The notes beneath the pieces were generated by a model, which was not told where the DNA came from, ran no database searches, and saw nothing but the letters and a program-made list of their open reading frames with translations. From contig NZ_JAAKZY010000067.1 of assembly GCF_011045015.1 (NCBI RefSeq), forward strand, positions 1 through 46,985: a DNA stretch of 46,985 bases. The letters are read 5' to 3'. Shown here in pieces: positions 16,232 to 25,134 of the stretch; the first letter of the stretch is position 1; each line of letters starts with the position of its first letter. This DNA comes from Streptomyces scabichelini (lineage in GTDB: Bacteria; Actinomycetota; Actinomycetes; Streptomycetales; Streptomycetaceae). The translations under genes and the position numbers were made by a program.

Positions 16232-17554
16232 TCAGCCCAGGATCACAGCCTCGTTCGCCGGCAGGCTGTCCATGAACGAGCTCACCGAGAAGACCGCGTT
16301 CCCCGGCCCGGGCGGACCGTATCCGGGCGGCGAGGAGAGACCGAAGTCCTCCATGGTCGACCGGTATGCCTCGAGCAGCCGGATGTGGTACTCCAGCGGA
16401 GCGCCCTGCGGATTGGCCTTGCCGAGCGGCGTCGTCACCTCGGGGCACCAGGTGGTGAACCGGGGCGTGATGCCGTGCGACATGAAGAAGCGCAGCCCCT
16501 CCGTGGTGGAGGCGATGGCCTCGTCGACCGTCGTGAAGCCGAAGGGTTCCGCCATCTCGACGCCCGCGACGAAGTTCGGGATGACGTTGCGCGCGCCGAA
16601 GATCTCCGCCGAGTCCAGGATGCGCTTGTGCCACTCGTCGCGGCCGACGTAGCGCTCCTTGCCGGGGCAGTACAGCTCGAACAGCCGGCGGTCCCACACC
16701 TCGTAGTTGGGGTGGTAGATCTGCACGCCGTAGTCCTTGAAGCGCTGTACGTCATCTCGCGGGAGCGCCTGCGCGACGACCTTGCCGATCCACCGCCCGG
16801 GGAAGCGCTCCTCGATGGCCTTGGCGTAGTGCCCGTAGAAGTCGGCCTCGTCGCGGCCCGCGACCTTCGAGGTGATCGCGCCGCCGGTGAGGGTGTAGGC
16901 CGTGGACGCCTTGGCGGTGTCGTACCGGTCGATGATCTCCAGTGCTTCGAGGACCTCCTCGACGTCCTTCACACCGGTGTACGGGCGTCCCGCCGCCTTG
17001 TGCTGGCGCCAGTTGTGGTTGATGTCGCAGTACTGGCACTCCTCCTTGGCGCCGAAGTACTGGCAGACCCGGAAGACGGTGAGGTAGATGAGATAGCCCC
17101 ACTGGATAGTCGGAGCCACCTCCATGACGGACTTCCCGCTCGCGAGGGTGTGCCGGTAGTACTCCGGCATCGGCGGCACCCCGACGTCCGAGATCCGCTT
17201 CCCGTCGAGATAGAGCCCGAGTATGCCGTCCTCGCCGGCGGCCACCCGGTACGGGGAGGACGGATTGACGCGTACGGACACGACAGTCCGGCGCAGGTCG
17301 TACGGGCCCCCGGTGAGAATGATCTCCTCGGGCGGGCGCCGGAGCGCGGCCTCGCCCAGCTCGGGCAGGGTCCCGTGGTCGAAGGAGAAGATGAAGTACG
17401 ACTTCGGCTTGACGTCGCCGTCCTCATTGTCGGAGAGCGCCGAGTCGTCGAAGGCCACGCCTCCGCGGAGCAGGTCCTCCTTGAAGACGGCCTCCCGTGG
17501 CACGTGCGGGAACCTCTCCATCAGATCCTCGACCAGTGCGGTACGGCTGCCCAT
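16232..17554 (-). CDS. Radical SAM protein with a CX8CX2C cluster motif
   Basis: A 440-residue protein. The cluster cysteines appear to be C164, C173 and C176 in VCQYFGAKEECQYCD, spacing 8 and 2 rather than the usual 3 and 2. The rest reads like a radical SAM barrel: TGGAITSK as the GGE-like SAM-binding stretch, VVAQALP, and QIYHPNYEVWD followed by NVIPNFVAGVE. The C-terminus has CPEVTTPLG. ATG at 17554 follows GAGGAG. It is a single gene on the minus strand, separated by 182 bp from the CBM2 membrane gene downstream. The reaction is unknown; the conserved Tyr/His/Glu-rich barrel suggests a small-molecule substrate. Confidence 0.8.
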   Translation of the reverse strand: MGSRTALVEDLMERFPHVPREAVFKEDLLRGGVAFDDSALSDNEDGDVKPKSYFIFSFDHGTLPELGEAALRRPPEEIILTGGPYDLRRTVVSVRVNPSSPYRVAAGEDGILGLYLDGKRISDVGVPPMPEYYRHTLASGKSVMEVAPTIQWGYLIYLTVFRVCQYFGAKEECQYCDINHNWRQHKAAGRPYTGVKDVEEVLEALEIIDRYDTAKASTAYTLTGGAITSKVAGRDEADFYGHYAKAIEERFPGRWIGKVVAQALPRDDVQRFKDYGVQIYHPNYEVWDRRLFELYCPGKERYVGRDEWHKRILDSAEIFGARNVIPNFVAGVEMAEPFGFTTVDEAIASTTEGLRFFMSHGITPRFTTWCPEVTTPLGKANPQGAPLEYHIRLLEAYRSTMEDFGLSSPPGYGPPGPGNAVFSVSSFMDSLPANEAVILG

Positions 17555-17710
17555 CCCGTTCTCCTCGCTCCCGGCGCTCCCGGCTCGTTTGCTCGACTCC
17601 TCACGGTATGCCCCTGCCTGCCGAGCAGCAGGACCGGGTCCCCGGTGGCGAGCCGAGGCCCTCTAGAGTCACACCCGTGACCACCTCGCCTGCCTCGTGC
17701 AGAACTGGGC

Positions 17711-17791
17711 CGCGCCCCTTTAGGGGCGCGGGGCTGTATCAATGTGCGGCTCCGCCGCGTGGGTGCGACCAGCCACAACGCACCCGCAGCT
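17711..17791. repeat. Dispersed Streptomyces hairpin repeat, copy 1 (likely terminator)
   Basis: A perfect hairpin CGCGCCCC-TTTA-GGGGCGCG (17711-17730) is followed by a smaller one, GCGGC-TCC-GCCGC (17746-17758). A 27-bp module follows at 17765-17791 that differs at one base from the copy at 22458-22484. It ends directly at the stop codon of the giant secreted protein gene. I recognise this as a repeat common between Streptomyces genes. Position and shape fit a transcription terminator. Confidence 0.75.
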
Positions 17792-17792
17792 A

Positions 17793-20700
17793 TCACTCCT
17801 CATCCGGCAGTTGGTACCAGAACTCCACCTCCGCCAGATTGCACCGCCCGTTGTGCCCGTCGAAGACCCGAATCCACCGATACGAGGCTCGCGAGGCGAG
17901 CCGGAACTCGTACCACTGAGCCGTATCGACCCCACTGACCGTGTGGAAGTCCGTCCACGTGGCACCCCCGTCATCAGAGCCCCGAAAGACGGTCCCATTG
18001 GCGCGGCTCAGCTGACCAACACGGGGGTACAGGCGGATACGGTCCACGGTGACCTGGCCGGAGGCCCCCGCATCGACGTCGATCCAGCTCTCAGCCGCCA
18101 GCGTGTCCGTGTACGTGGCCGTGTCACCGTCAAAGGCCCTCCACCCGTTCGACGCAGTCGTCCCCGTACCGGGCCACGCAACAGTGGACGCCGCGACCAT
18201 CGACGGCGTGACCTCGAACTTCCGCAACAACGTGTCGACGGAAACGAGGAGGCCGTAGGCCGCATACACCGCGTCGATACGGGCGTCCTCGTCCTCCCCC
18301 GTCGCCCCCTCGATCCGGTCGAGTTCGTCGACAAAGGCCGCGTACGACTTCTTCGTCCAGTCCGCGGCAGCGGTCCCGCGGGCCCGGGCGAGGACGGAGG
18401 CGAGCGATTCGGCCACGGCGACGGCCGGGTCCTCGCTCACCCGGGTCCCGCCACCCACCAGAGAAGCCGTCACCTTGTAGAAGCGCCGACCGTGCCGCAG
18501 CCCCTTGTCCTCATAGGCATACGTGCGGGTATCCTCCTTCACCGTCTCCCACTGCTCGCCGTCGGTCGAGCGGGCGAGCGTGAACGCCAGCGCGTCCTCG
18601 GGCTTGTTCCAGCGCACAGTGACGGTGTCGGCGTCCCGCTCGACCGAGACGAGGAGCGCGCCCGGCACGAGCGCGTCGGCCGCGGCCTTCGCGAACGTGG
18701 CGTCGCCCGTGGCCGCGACGCCCGCATGGACGGCGTACGGGAAGGGCGTGAACAGGGAACCGACCGTGGTCCACACCGTGCCATCGGCCGAGACCTGTGC
18801 GAGCACACGATGCGTCGCGAAGTCCCGGACCAGGCGGAGCCAGGGCGTGGCGGCGAGGGTCTGGCCGTCGGGTCTCCGGGTGATCGGTGAGCGCGGATCG
18901 TCCTGCCAGTCGTGACGGCTGTCGCGGGTTCGGTTGTGGAGGACGAGGTTGCCGTCCGCGTCGGCGCCGAAGGAGACGTGGCGGGTGTTCGGGTCCAGTT
19001 TGTCGCGGAGCATCAGGCCGGTGAGCGGTCCGCGGGCCGTGTCGACGCGCACGGTGAGCGCGAAGCTGCCGGACAACGGGCGGCTGACGAAGTGGAGTTC
19101 GTCCTCGATGTCACGGGCGAGCACCTTGTAGTCGTCGCCCTCGCCGAGCCCGTCCCCCTTCGCGCCCAGCACACGGATGACCGGCCCGCGCACGGCCGCG
19201 CTGCCCGAGCGGGCGGTACCCAGGGCGTCGTCGCGCCAGCCCGACCTGGCAAGACCCGGCGAGACGGAGGCGGGGAGCTGGGTGCGGATCGTGTGCGAAG
19301 TCGTCCCGGGGCCAAGGGAGTTGATCGCGGTGACCGTGTAGTAGTACGTCTCGCCGGTGCGAGCCGTCGTATCCGTGAAGTGCCGGCCTGTCGCTGTCGG
19401 GGCGATCAGCGCGTACGGCCCTGGGCGACGCGTGGCGCGCCTGACCTCGTAATGGGTAGCACCGGCCGTGGTCTGCCAGGTGACGGTGACCGCGTCGTCG
19501 CCGGGCAGCGTGTGGACGAAGTCGACGTGGGCGGGCGAGAGTTGGGGAATGCTGGCCGACGACAGCTTCAGCACGAGGCCCGTCTTCGCCGGCACAGTCA
19601 CTCTGCCGTCCCGTATCGCCAGCTCCTTGCCGCTGACCAAATCTAGGACAGTGGAGCCCGAGTGGCCCGCGGGGATCTTCACGTCGTACGCGCGCTCGTT
19701 GCCGTACACCTTCCGCGTCGTGTTGAAGACGAAGAAGTAGCGGCCGTAGCGGGCGGTCAGCAGATCCGGGTAGCCGGAGTAGGCGTGGTCGGCCTCGAAG
19801 TTCTCGCGGCGGACCGTGCCGACGCCGGGCTGGTAGGTGATGGGGGCGATCTCGCCGGCCAGCGCCTGCGGTGCCCCGCCGTCCCCCGTCTGCTGGTCCT
19901 CCATGAAGTCGACGTCGATGTTGTCCATCCGGGCCCAGTAGTCCTCGTACTGGAAGATCCCGTCGGAGTTGAGCTGCACGAGATGGTCGCGGTTGCCGTA
20001 CCGGACGTGGAGGCGGCCGTTGCGGGCGAACCCCCGCTGCCGCTCGTTGAGTTGGCCCCACAGGTGCAGGTCGCCGTCGCGCACGGACACGAACATGCAG
20101 TCCACGTCGACCCAGGCGAAGCGCTCGTAGTCGCTCTTCTTGACCGCGAGTGCGTCGAGTTCGGCGGCCTTGTAGCAGGCGAAGTCGGTGTGGGGGTGGA
20201 CGATGCCGGTCGGCTCGTGCGCCTTGAGGAAGGCGTAGGTCTCACCGAGCCTGAGGTCGTACTTGTTCTTGGCCTTCACCGAGGCGAAGGTGTTGAAGTA
20301 CTGGTGGTCGGCGAGCTGTTGCTGTGCGAAGCCGACGGCCTCGCGGGCGTGGGCGCGGACCGTCTTCCAGCCGTCGCCCGCGTACCGGTCGGGGTGCTCG
20401 GCGATGTGGTGGGCCAGGGAAACGTAGTTGAGGATCTTGCCCTCGGAGATACGGAGCACATAGCCGGGGAATCCCGGGTAGTTGGTGTTGCGCTCGTCGA
20501 TCACCATTTCCATGCGCATGACACGCTTGAGGTTGTCGTCGAGGTCCGTCATCCGGGCGTGGGAGCGGGCGTGCAGATTGCGCAGCGCCAGCTCCAGGAT
20601 GCGGTCGTTCAGTTCCTCGTCGCCCTCGTGGCCCCAGGTGCGGTGGAACCACTCGGGGAGGTAGTTCGTGGACTCCCCGTAGTTGGCGACGTAGCCGTTC

Positions 20701-22271
20701 TCGCGGGTGTGACCGGCCTCGGTGATGCCGGTGAAGTGCTTGCCGAGCGGCAGACGGCGTACGACATCGCTGTTCTTGTCGAGCTTGGACTTGGCGAGGC
20801 CCTTGATGACGTACTTGATGTAGTCGTCGGTCCAGCGGGCCGTGGTGTCGTGGTAGAAGAGCGAATGGAAGAGGTCCAGGTCCTGGCCGTCCGGGCCGAC
20901 GAGCACCTCCTCCCCGAGGAAGGGCAGCCAGCCGAGCGCCTCGCCCGCGATGCGATGGCTGCGCGCCTTGCCCTCGTAGAACGCCGAGCCGATGACACGC
21001 AGCCCTTCGTGGGCCTCCCAGGCGCCTTCGTACGTGTACATCACCTGGTTGTAGATGTACGAGAGCCGGGAGCGCGCGTAGTCGAAGTTCGCTTTCAACA
21101 CCCGGCCCCAGGCGGCGCGGCGGGTGAGCGGCGAGCCGTCGAAGTCGACGTCCTTGAGGGAGGTCTCGCCCTCGCTCGTCCCGGTGGTGAACGGCTCGTC
21201 GAGGAAGGCCTCGAAGGCGTCACGTCCGTAGACATCGTTGTCGGCGATCAGGTTCTCGACGACGTACAGGGCCTCGCCGAGCGCCCCGTAGTAGCCGCCC
21301 CAGTCGCCCTGGTGGCCGCCGCGGGCGAGCAGTCTGGTGTTGCCGTAGTAGTCCTTGGTGTGGTTGTCGACGCACTTGAAGACGCGCAGGAGTGCCGCCT
21401 TCCGGTCGGCCGCGGACTGTGCGGGGCACCAGCTCGACTGGGTCAACGCGGTGGCGTAGAAGCGGAGTTCGTCCTGGTAGCGGACGATGGAGAGGCGGGC
21501 GGTGGCCGAGGCGTCGATCCGCGCCGAGTAGTCGCTGAAGAGCTTCGCCTGGCTCGCCACGTAGTCGTCGACCAGGGCCTGCTTCTGCTCCTCGGACAGG
21601 TCCGCGACGGTGTCCGTGGGCGGGGTGTAATCGGCCTGCGGTTCGTCGCTCACGTCGAGGTACGCGCCGGTGTGGGTGTAAGCCCGGTAGTAGCCACGGG
21701 AGTCGGCGGTGACCTTGGCGTTGAAGGCGTTGTCGTACGTCCGCAGGGTGATCTCGGCGGTCTCCTGCCCGCGCGTGTGCTCCAGGGGCAGCATCGTCGT
21801 GGCATAGAAGAAGCGGCCGGGCAGGGGGCGGTTGGTGCCGGTGTTCAGGGCCTCGTAGTCGCCGGAGCGGCGGTAGCCGATCTGCTCGCCGTTGATGTAC
21901 GCGATCGTCTTGTACGTCGAGGTGTCGCCGCCCCAGAACTTGACGGTGAGGTAGTTCTGGTGGACCGGGTCGACCTTCATGGTGAAGCGGAGGTCGCCGG
22001 CCTTGATGTCGGCGGGGTCGAGGGGTTTGGCGACGCGGGCCTTGTCGCTCGCGTTGCCGTCCACGACCGCCGAGTCCGGGGCGTGCAGGTCGTGTGCCGC
22101 CTCGGAGCCGGCCAAGCCGAAGTCGACAGCGTCGAGGCGTCTCGCGCCGTCGGCTGCCGCCGCGTCGACGTCTTGAACCTGGCCTGCGCCCTCAGTGGAC
22201 CAGCCGCTCAGGGCGAGCACGCTGCTCCCGGCGGCCGCACCGGCCAGGACGGATCTTCTGGTGACGGGCAT
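17793..22271 (-). CDS. Giant secreted multidomain protein, probably polysaccharide-active (Tat signal, Fn3, discoidin-like)
   Basis: A 1,492-residue exported protein. TRRSVLAGAAAGS (residues 4-16) is a twin-arginine signal. Residues about 85-200 are a beta-sandwich (FTMKVDPVHQNYLTVKFWGG). About 230-700 is a helical, toroid-like region rich in Trp/Tyr (GDWGGYYGALGEALY, WFHRTWGHEG). About 700-900 is another beta-rich part. A fibronectin type III domain lies near 905-990 (VTVTWQTTAGATHYEVRR) and a second near 1190-1270. The C-terminal 140 residues look like an F5/8 discoidin domain (FDGDTATYTD, WIRVFDGHNG). The toroid-plus-sandwich layout recalls polysaccharide lyases, but I cannot assign a family. 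ATG at 22271. A near-palindrome shared with the LacI gene lies 25 bp upstream, so it is probably induced by a sugar. Confidence 0.72.
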   Translation of the reverse strand: MPVTRRSVLAGAAAGSSVLALSGWSTEGAGQVQDVDAAAADGARRLDAVDFGLAGSEAAHDLHAPDSAVVDGNASDKARVAKPLDPADIKAGDLRFTMKVDPVHQNYLTVKFWGGDTSTYKTIAYINGEQIGYRRSGDYEALNTGTNRPLPGRFFYATTMLPLEHTRGQETAEITLRTYDNAFNAKVTADSRGYYRAYTHTGAYLDVSDEPQADYTPPTDTVADLSEEQKQALVDDYVASQAKLFSDYSARIDASATARLSIVRYQDELRFYATALTQSSWCPAQSAADRKAALLRVFKCVDNHTKDYYGNTRLLARGGHQGDWGGYYGALGEALYVVENLIADNDVYGRDAFEAFLDEPFTTGTSEGETSLKDVDFDGSPLTRRAAWGRVLKANFDYARSRLSYIYNQVMYTYEGAWEAHEGLRVIGSAFYEGKARSHRIAGEALGWLPFLGEEVLVGPDGQDLDLFHSLFYHDTTARWTDDYIKYVIKGLAKSKLDKNSDVVRRLPLGKHFTGITEAGHTRENGYVANYGESTNYLPEWFHRTWGHEGDEELNDRILELALRNLHARSHARMTDLDDNLKRVMRMEMVIDERNTNYPGFPGYVLRISEGKILNYVSLAHHIAEHPDRYAGDGWKTVRAHAREAVGFAQQQLADHQYFNTFASVKAKNKYDLRLGETYAFLKAHEPTGIVHPHTDFACYKAAELDALAVKKSDYERFAWVDVDCMFVSVRDGDLHLWGQLNERQRGFARNGRLHVRYGNRDHLVQLNSDGIFQYEDYWARMDNIDVDFMEDQQTGDGGAPQALAGEIAPITYQPGVGTVRRENFEADHAYSGYPDLLTARYGRYFFVFNTTRKVYGNERAYDVKIPAGHSGSTVLDLVSGKELAIRDGRVTVPAKTGLVLKLSSASIPQLSPAHVDFVHTLPGDDAVTVTWQTTAGATHYEVRRATRRPGPYALIAPTATGRHFTDTTARTGETYYYTVTAINSLGPGTTSHTIRTQLPASVSPGLARSGWRDDALGTARSGSAAVRGPVIRVLGAKGDGLGEGDDYKVLARDIEDELHFVSRPLSGSFALTVRVDTARGPLTGLMLRDKLDPNTRHVSFGADADGNLVLHNRTRDSRHDWQDDPRSPITRRPDGQTLAATPWLRLVRDFATHRVLAQVSADGTVWTTVGSLFTPFPYAVHAGVAATGDATFAKAAADALVPGALLVSVERDADTVTVRWNKPEDALAFTLARSTDGEQWETVKEDTRTYAYEDKGLRHGRRFYKVTASLVGGGTRVSEDPAVAVAESLASVLARARGTAAADWTKKSYAAFVDELDRIEGATGEDEDARIDAVYAAYGLLVSVDTLLRKFEVTPSMVAASTVAWPGTGTTASNGWRAFDGDTATYTDTLAAESWIDVDAGASGQVTVDRIRLYPRVGQLSRANGTVFRGSDDGGATWTDFHTVSGVDTAQWYEFRLASRASYRWIRVFDGHNGRCNLAEVEFWYQLPDEE

Positions 22272-22295
22272 GCGGGATCCTCACGATAGCGCCAT

Positions 22296-22311
22296 AGAAA
22301 CCGGTCTCTAC
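22296..22311. promoter_or_regulatory. Putative LacI-family operator, copy 1
   Basis: AGAAACCGGTCTCTAC, with the near-palindromic core GAAACC|GGTCTC at 22297-22308 (10 of 12 positions symmetric), lies 25 bp upstream of the giant gene start. An identical 16-bp copy lies upstream of the LacI gene at 23684-23699. A central CCGG-type dyad is typical of LacI-family operators. Confidence 0.7.
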
Positions 22312-22403
22312 GGAAGCTATGAGTCCCCATGGGAAGTGGCAAGGCATCGTGCACGGAAAAGTGTCCGACTGCTCAACCCGGCTTTAGCGACCGGTTGCCC
22401 AAA

Positions 22404-22484
22404 CGCGCCCCGTAAGGGGCGCGGGGAGGCGCGCCCCGTAGGGGCGCGCGGAACTGCGCGACCAGCCACAACGAACCCGCAGCT
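22404..22484. repeat. Dispersed Streptomyces hairpin repeat, copy 2 (likely terminator)
   Basis: Two strong hairpins stand in tandem: CGCGCCCC-GTAA-GGGGCGCG (22404-22423), and one with 9-bp arms and a GTA loop (22429-22449). The 27-bp module shared with copy 1 follows at 22458-22484, 14 bp from the LacI gene stop codon. It probably separates the LacI transcript from the giant gene promoter. Confidence 0.75.
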
Positions 22485-22498
22485 CAAAACCGCACAAC

Positions 22499-23563
22499 CT
22501 AGCGGCCGCGCCCCCGCGTTGAGTCGCGCAGCACCACATGCGTGCCGAGCACCAGGTGCTGGCTGTCAGGAAGTTCGTCCCGGTGCAGAGCCAGCCGCAC
22601 GGCAGCCCGCCCCAGTTCCTCCTGCGGAACGTTGACGGTGGTGAGCGCCGGATAGACGTCCCGGGCCACGGGAATGTCGTCGTAGCCCGCGACGGCGACG
22701 TCGTCCGGGATGCGCCGTCCGGCCTCGCGCAACGCCTGGATCACACCGGCCGCGACCATGTCCGTGGCCGCGAAGACCGCCGTGAACTCCCGCTCGGCCG
22801 CGAGGAGTTGACGCGTCAGCTGATAGCCGACCGACCGTGAGAAGGCGCCGTCCAGGATCAGCTCGGGGTCCGGGGTGAGACCGAGCAGTTCGTGGGCCCG
22901 GGTGAAGCCGCTGATCCGCTGGCTGCTGGTGGACAGGCCGGGCATCCGGCCGACGTAGGCGATGCGCCGGTGCCCGGACGACAGCAGGTGGGTGGTCATG
23001 GCGAAGGCGCCGCCCTCGTTGTCGTACTCGACGACCGTGGCCGGCACGCCAGGACCGAGCGGCGGTCTGCCGACGAGCACGAGCCGCGAGCCTGCCCGGT
23101 CCAGGGCGTGCGCGAAGTGCGTCATGCGGTCCTGGTAGGCCTTGTCCTCCCATGCCCCGCCGACCACGATCACGGCGTCGGCCCGCTGCTCACGCATGGT
23201 CTCGACGACGGCGAGCACGCGCTTCGGGTCGCCGTGCGTGGTGCACAGCATGCACAGCCGGCCCTCCTCGGACGCCTGCTCCTCCACCCCGCGCGCGATA
23301 TGGGCGTAGAAGGGCCCGGTCACATCGTCGACGACGAACGCGACGGTCTTGTTGGTCGAACCGCCCAGGGCGCGGGCGTGCGCGTTGACCACGTAGTCCA
23401 GCTCGCGCATGGCCTTGAGCACCCGCGCGCGCGTGGTGGCGGCGACCGGGTACGTGCCGCCCAGAACACGCGAGACCGTCGAGGCGGATACCCCCGCCCG
23501 CGCGGCGACGTCCCTGACCGTGGACGCGTCCCTGCTTGCCTCGGGCTCCGTCTTCTTGGCCAC
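22499..23563 (-). CDS. LacI-family transcriptional regulator
   Basis: A 354-residue repressor. The N-terminal helix-turn-helix is at about residues 15-38 (TVRDVAARAGVSASTVSRVL), followed by the hinge helix. The periplasmic-binding-protein-like effector domain holds the family markers FVVDDVTGPFYAHIARGVE, AVFAATDMVAAGVIQAL and VAGYDDIPVA. GTG at 23563 follows GGAGGGGG. The same 16-bp site lies upstream of this gene and of the giant secreted gene, so it probably represses both and is released by a sugar from polysaccharide breakdown. The site lies in the divergent region shared with aldO, so aldO may also be affected. Confidence 0.92.
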   Translation of the reverse strand: MAKKTEPEASRDASTVRDVAARAGVSASTVSRVLGGTYPVAATTRARVLKAMRELDYVVNAHARALGGSTNKTVAFVVDDVTGPFYAHIARGVEEQASEEGRLCMLCTTHGDPKRVLAVVETMREQRADAVIVVGGAWEDKAYQDRMTHFAHALDRAGSRLVLVGRPPLGPGVPATVVEYDNEGGAFAMTTHLLSSGHRRIAYVGRMPGLSTSSQRISGFTRAHELLGLTPDPELILDGAFSRSVGYQLTRQLLAAEREFTAVFAATDMVAAGVIQALREAGRRIPDDVAVAGYDDIPVARDVYPALTTVNVPQEELGRAAVRLALHRDELPDSQHLVLGTHVVLRDSTRGRGR

Positions 23564-23683
23564 CGCTCGACCCCCTCCCCGCGTTGGTGCACGTCACCCT
23601 ACGAGACGCGGCGCAGGTCCGGCCCCGGGCCCAGGTGCGGCAGCATCGACAGAACTGGCCTCCCGGCTCAGTGACACGGTTGC

Positions 23684-23699
23684 AGAAACCGGTCTCTAC
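23684..23699. promoter_or_regulatory. Putative LacI-family operator, copy 2
   Basis: Identical over 16 bp to the site at 22296-22311; the near-palindrome core is 23685-23696. It lies 121 bp upstream of the LacI gene and 125 bp upstream of aldO on the other strand, so it could serve either divergent gene. Confidence 0.68.
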
Positions 23700-23823
23700 C
23701 GTAGGTGTCGGCGAGTGAGAGGGTCAATGGGGGTGAAAGCGCTTGCCACCCGGATGGCGACCTGGGCCGACCTTAGAGGTAGCTTCCGACAACGAAGGAT
23801 TTTCCGGGGAGGGACGACAAGGC

Positions 23824-23877
23824 ATGACAGAGCCGACAGGGATGGCAGTGCCGGCAGGCATGGCAGAACCGGCAGGG
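23824..23877 (+). repeat. Three 18-bp in-frame tandem repeats at the aldO start
   Basis: Three units of 18 bp, of the form ATG-[A/G]CA-GNR-CCG-RCA-GGB, encode TEPTGM, AVPAGM and AEPAGP-type hexapeptides. Each unit opens with an in-frame ATG, giving three possible starts. Confidence 0.8.
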
Positions 23878-25113
23878 CCCCTGACCAACTGGGCGGGCAA
23901 CATCACCTACTCCGCCAAGGAGCTGCACCGCCCGCACTCGCTCGACGCGCTGCGCACGCTCGTCGCGCAGAGTGCGCGGGTGCGGGTGCTGGGCAGCGGG
24001 CACTCGTTCAACGAGATCGCCGACCCGGGCAGCGAGGGCGTCCTGCTCTCCCTGACCGCGCTGCCGCCGTCGGTCGAGGTGGACACGGCGGCCCGTACGG
24101 TGCGGGTGGCGGGCGGCGTGCGGTACGCGGAGCTGGCCCGGCGCGTCCATGAGCACGGGCTCGCGCTGCACAACATGGCCTCGCTGCCGCACATCTCGGT
24201 GGCCGGCTCGGTGGCGACGGGCACGCACGGCTCGGGGAACACCAACGGCTCGCTGGCCTCGGCCGTACGCGAGGTCGAACTGGTCACCGACGGCGGCTCG
24301 ACCGTGACGATCGGCCGCGGCTCCTCGCGCTTCGACGGTGCCGTGACCGCGCTGGGCGCGCTCGGCGTGGTCACCGCGCTCACCCTCGACCTGGAGCCGG
24401 ACTTCGAGGTCGCCCAGCATGTGTACGGCCGGTTCCCGCTGGCCGGGCTGGACTTCGAGGCGGTGGCGGCGACGGCGTACAGCGTCAGCCTCTTCACCGA
24501 CTGGCGGCAGTCGGGCTTCGTACAGGCGTGGGTCAAGCGCCGCACCGACCAGCCGCAGCACGACTTCCCGTGGGCCGCGCCCGCCACCGAGGCCATGCAC
24601 CCCGTGCCGGGCATGCCCGCGGAGAACTGCACGCAGCAGTTCGGCGTGCCGGGTCCCTGGCACGAACGACTGCCGCATTTCCGTGCCGAGTTCACCCCGA
24701 GCAGCGGCGCCGAGCTCCAGTCGGAGTACCTGCTCCCGCGCCCGTACGCACTGGACGCCCTGCACGCCCTCGACGCGATCCGCGGGACGATCGCCCCGGT
24801 CCTGCAGATCTGCGAGGTCCGCACGGTCGCCGCCGACACCCAGTGGCTGAGCCCCGCGTACGGCCGGGACACCGTGGCCTTCCACTTCACCTGGATCGAT
24901 GACACGGCAGCCGTACTCCCCGTGGTGCGCCGACTCGAGAAGGCCCTCGCCCCCTTCGATCCCCGTCCGCACTGGGGAAAGGTGTTCACCACGCCACCGG
25001 CCAGACTCCGCAACCGCTATCCACGGCTCGACGCGTTCAGGACCCTGGCCGAGGACCTGGACCCGACGGGCAAGTTCCGCAACACCTTCGTCCGCGAGGT
25101 GCTCGGCGCCTGA
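23824..25113 (+). CDS. aldO: Alditol oxidase (AldO-like, covalent FAD)
   Basis: A 429-residue VAO-family oxidase expected to oxidise sugar alcohols such as xylitol and sorbitol at C1, making H2O2. From memory it is nearly the same as S. coelicolor AldO, with a 14-residue longer N-terminus. The equivalents of AldO His46 (covalent FAD), Ser106, Glu320, Arg322 and Lys375 are present as His60 (GSGHSFNE), Ser120 (NMAS), Glu334 and Arg336 (EVRTVAAD), and the Lys in HWGKVF. The extra N-terminus comes from three 18-bp repeats, each with an in-frame ATG (23824, 23842, 23860). I use 23824, with GGGAGGGA some 11 bases upstream, though a later ATG is possible. No signal peptide. It is divergent from the LacI gene. 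Confidence 0.93.
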   Translation: MTEPTGMAVPAGMAEPAGPLTNWAGNITYSAKELHRPHSLDALRTLVAQSARVRVLGSGHSFNEIADPGSEGVLLSLTALPPSVEVDTAARTVRVAGGVRYAELARRVHEHGLALHNMASLPHISVAGSVATGTHGSGNTNGSLASAVREVELVTDGGSTVTIGRGSSRFDGAVTALGALGVVTALTLDLEPDFEVAQHVYGRFPLAGLDFEAVAATAYSVSLFTDWRQSGFVQAWVKRRTDQPQHDFPWAAPATEAMHPVPGMPAENCTQQFGVPGPWHERLPHFRAEFTPSSGAELQSEYLLPRPYALDALHALDAIRGTIAPVLQICEVRTVAADTQWLSPAYGRDTVAFHFTWIDDTAAVLPVVRRLEKALAPFDPRPHWGKVFTTPPARLRNRYPRLDAFRTLAEDLDPTGKFRNTFVREVLGA

Positions 25114-25134
25114 TGGATCAGTACGGCAGGTGCC

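Noticed and set aside
19662..22289. 875-codon open frame on the plus strand
   Set aside because: It is antisense to the giant secreted protein gene, with Val/Gly/Asp-rich sequence typical of reverse-strand shadows.
17711..22484. Mobile element bounded by the two hairpin repeats
   Set aside because: No transposase, target duplication or inverted ends were found. The copies are in the same orientation and match a widespread intergenic repeat.
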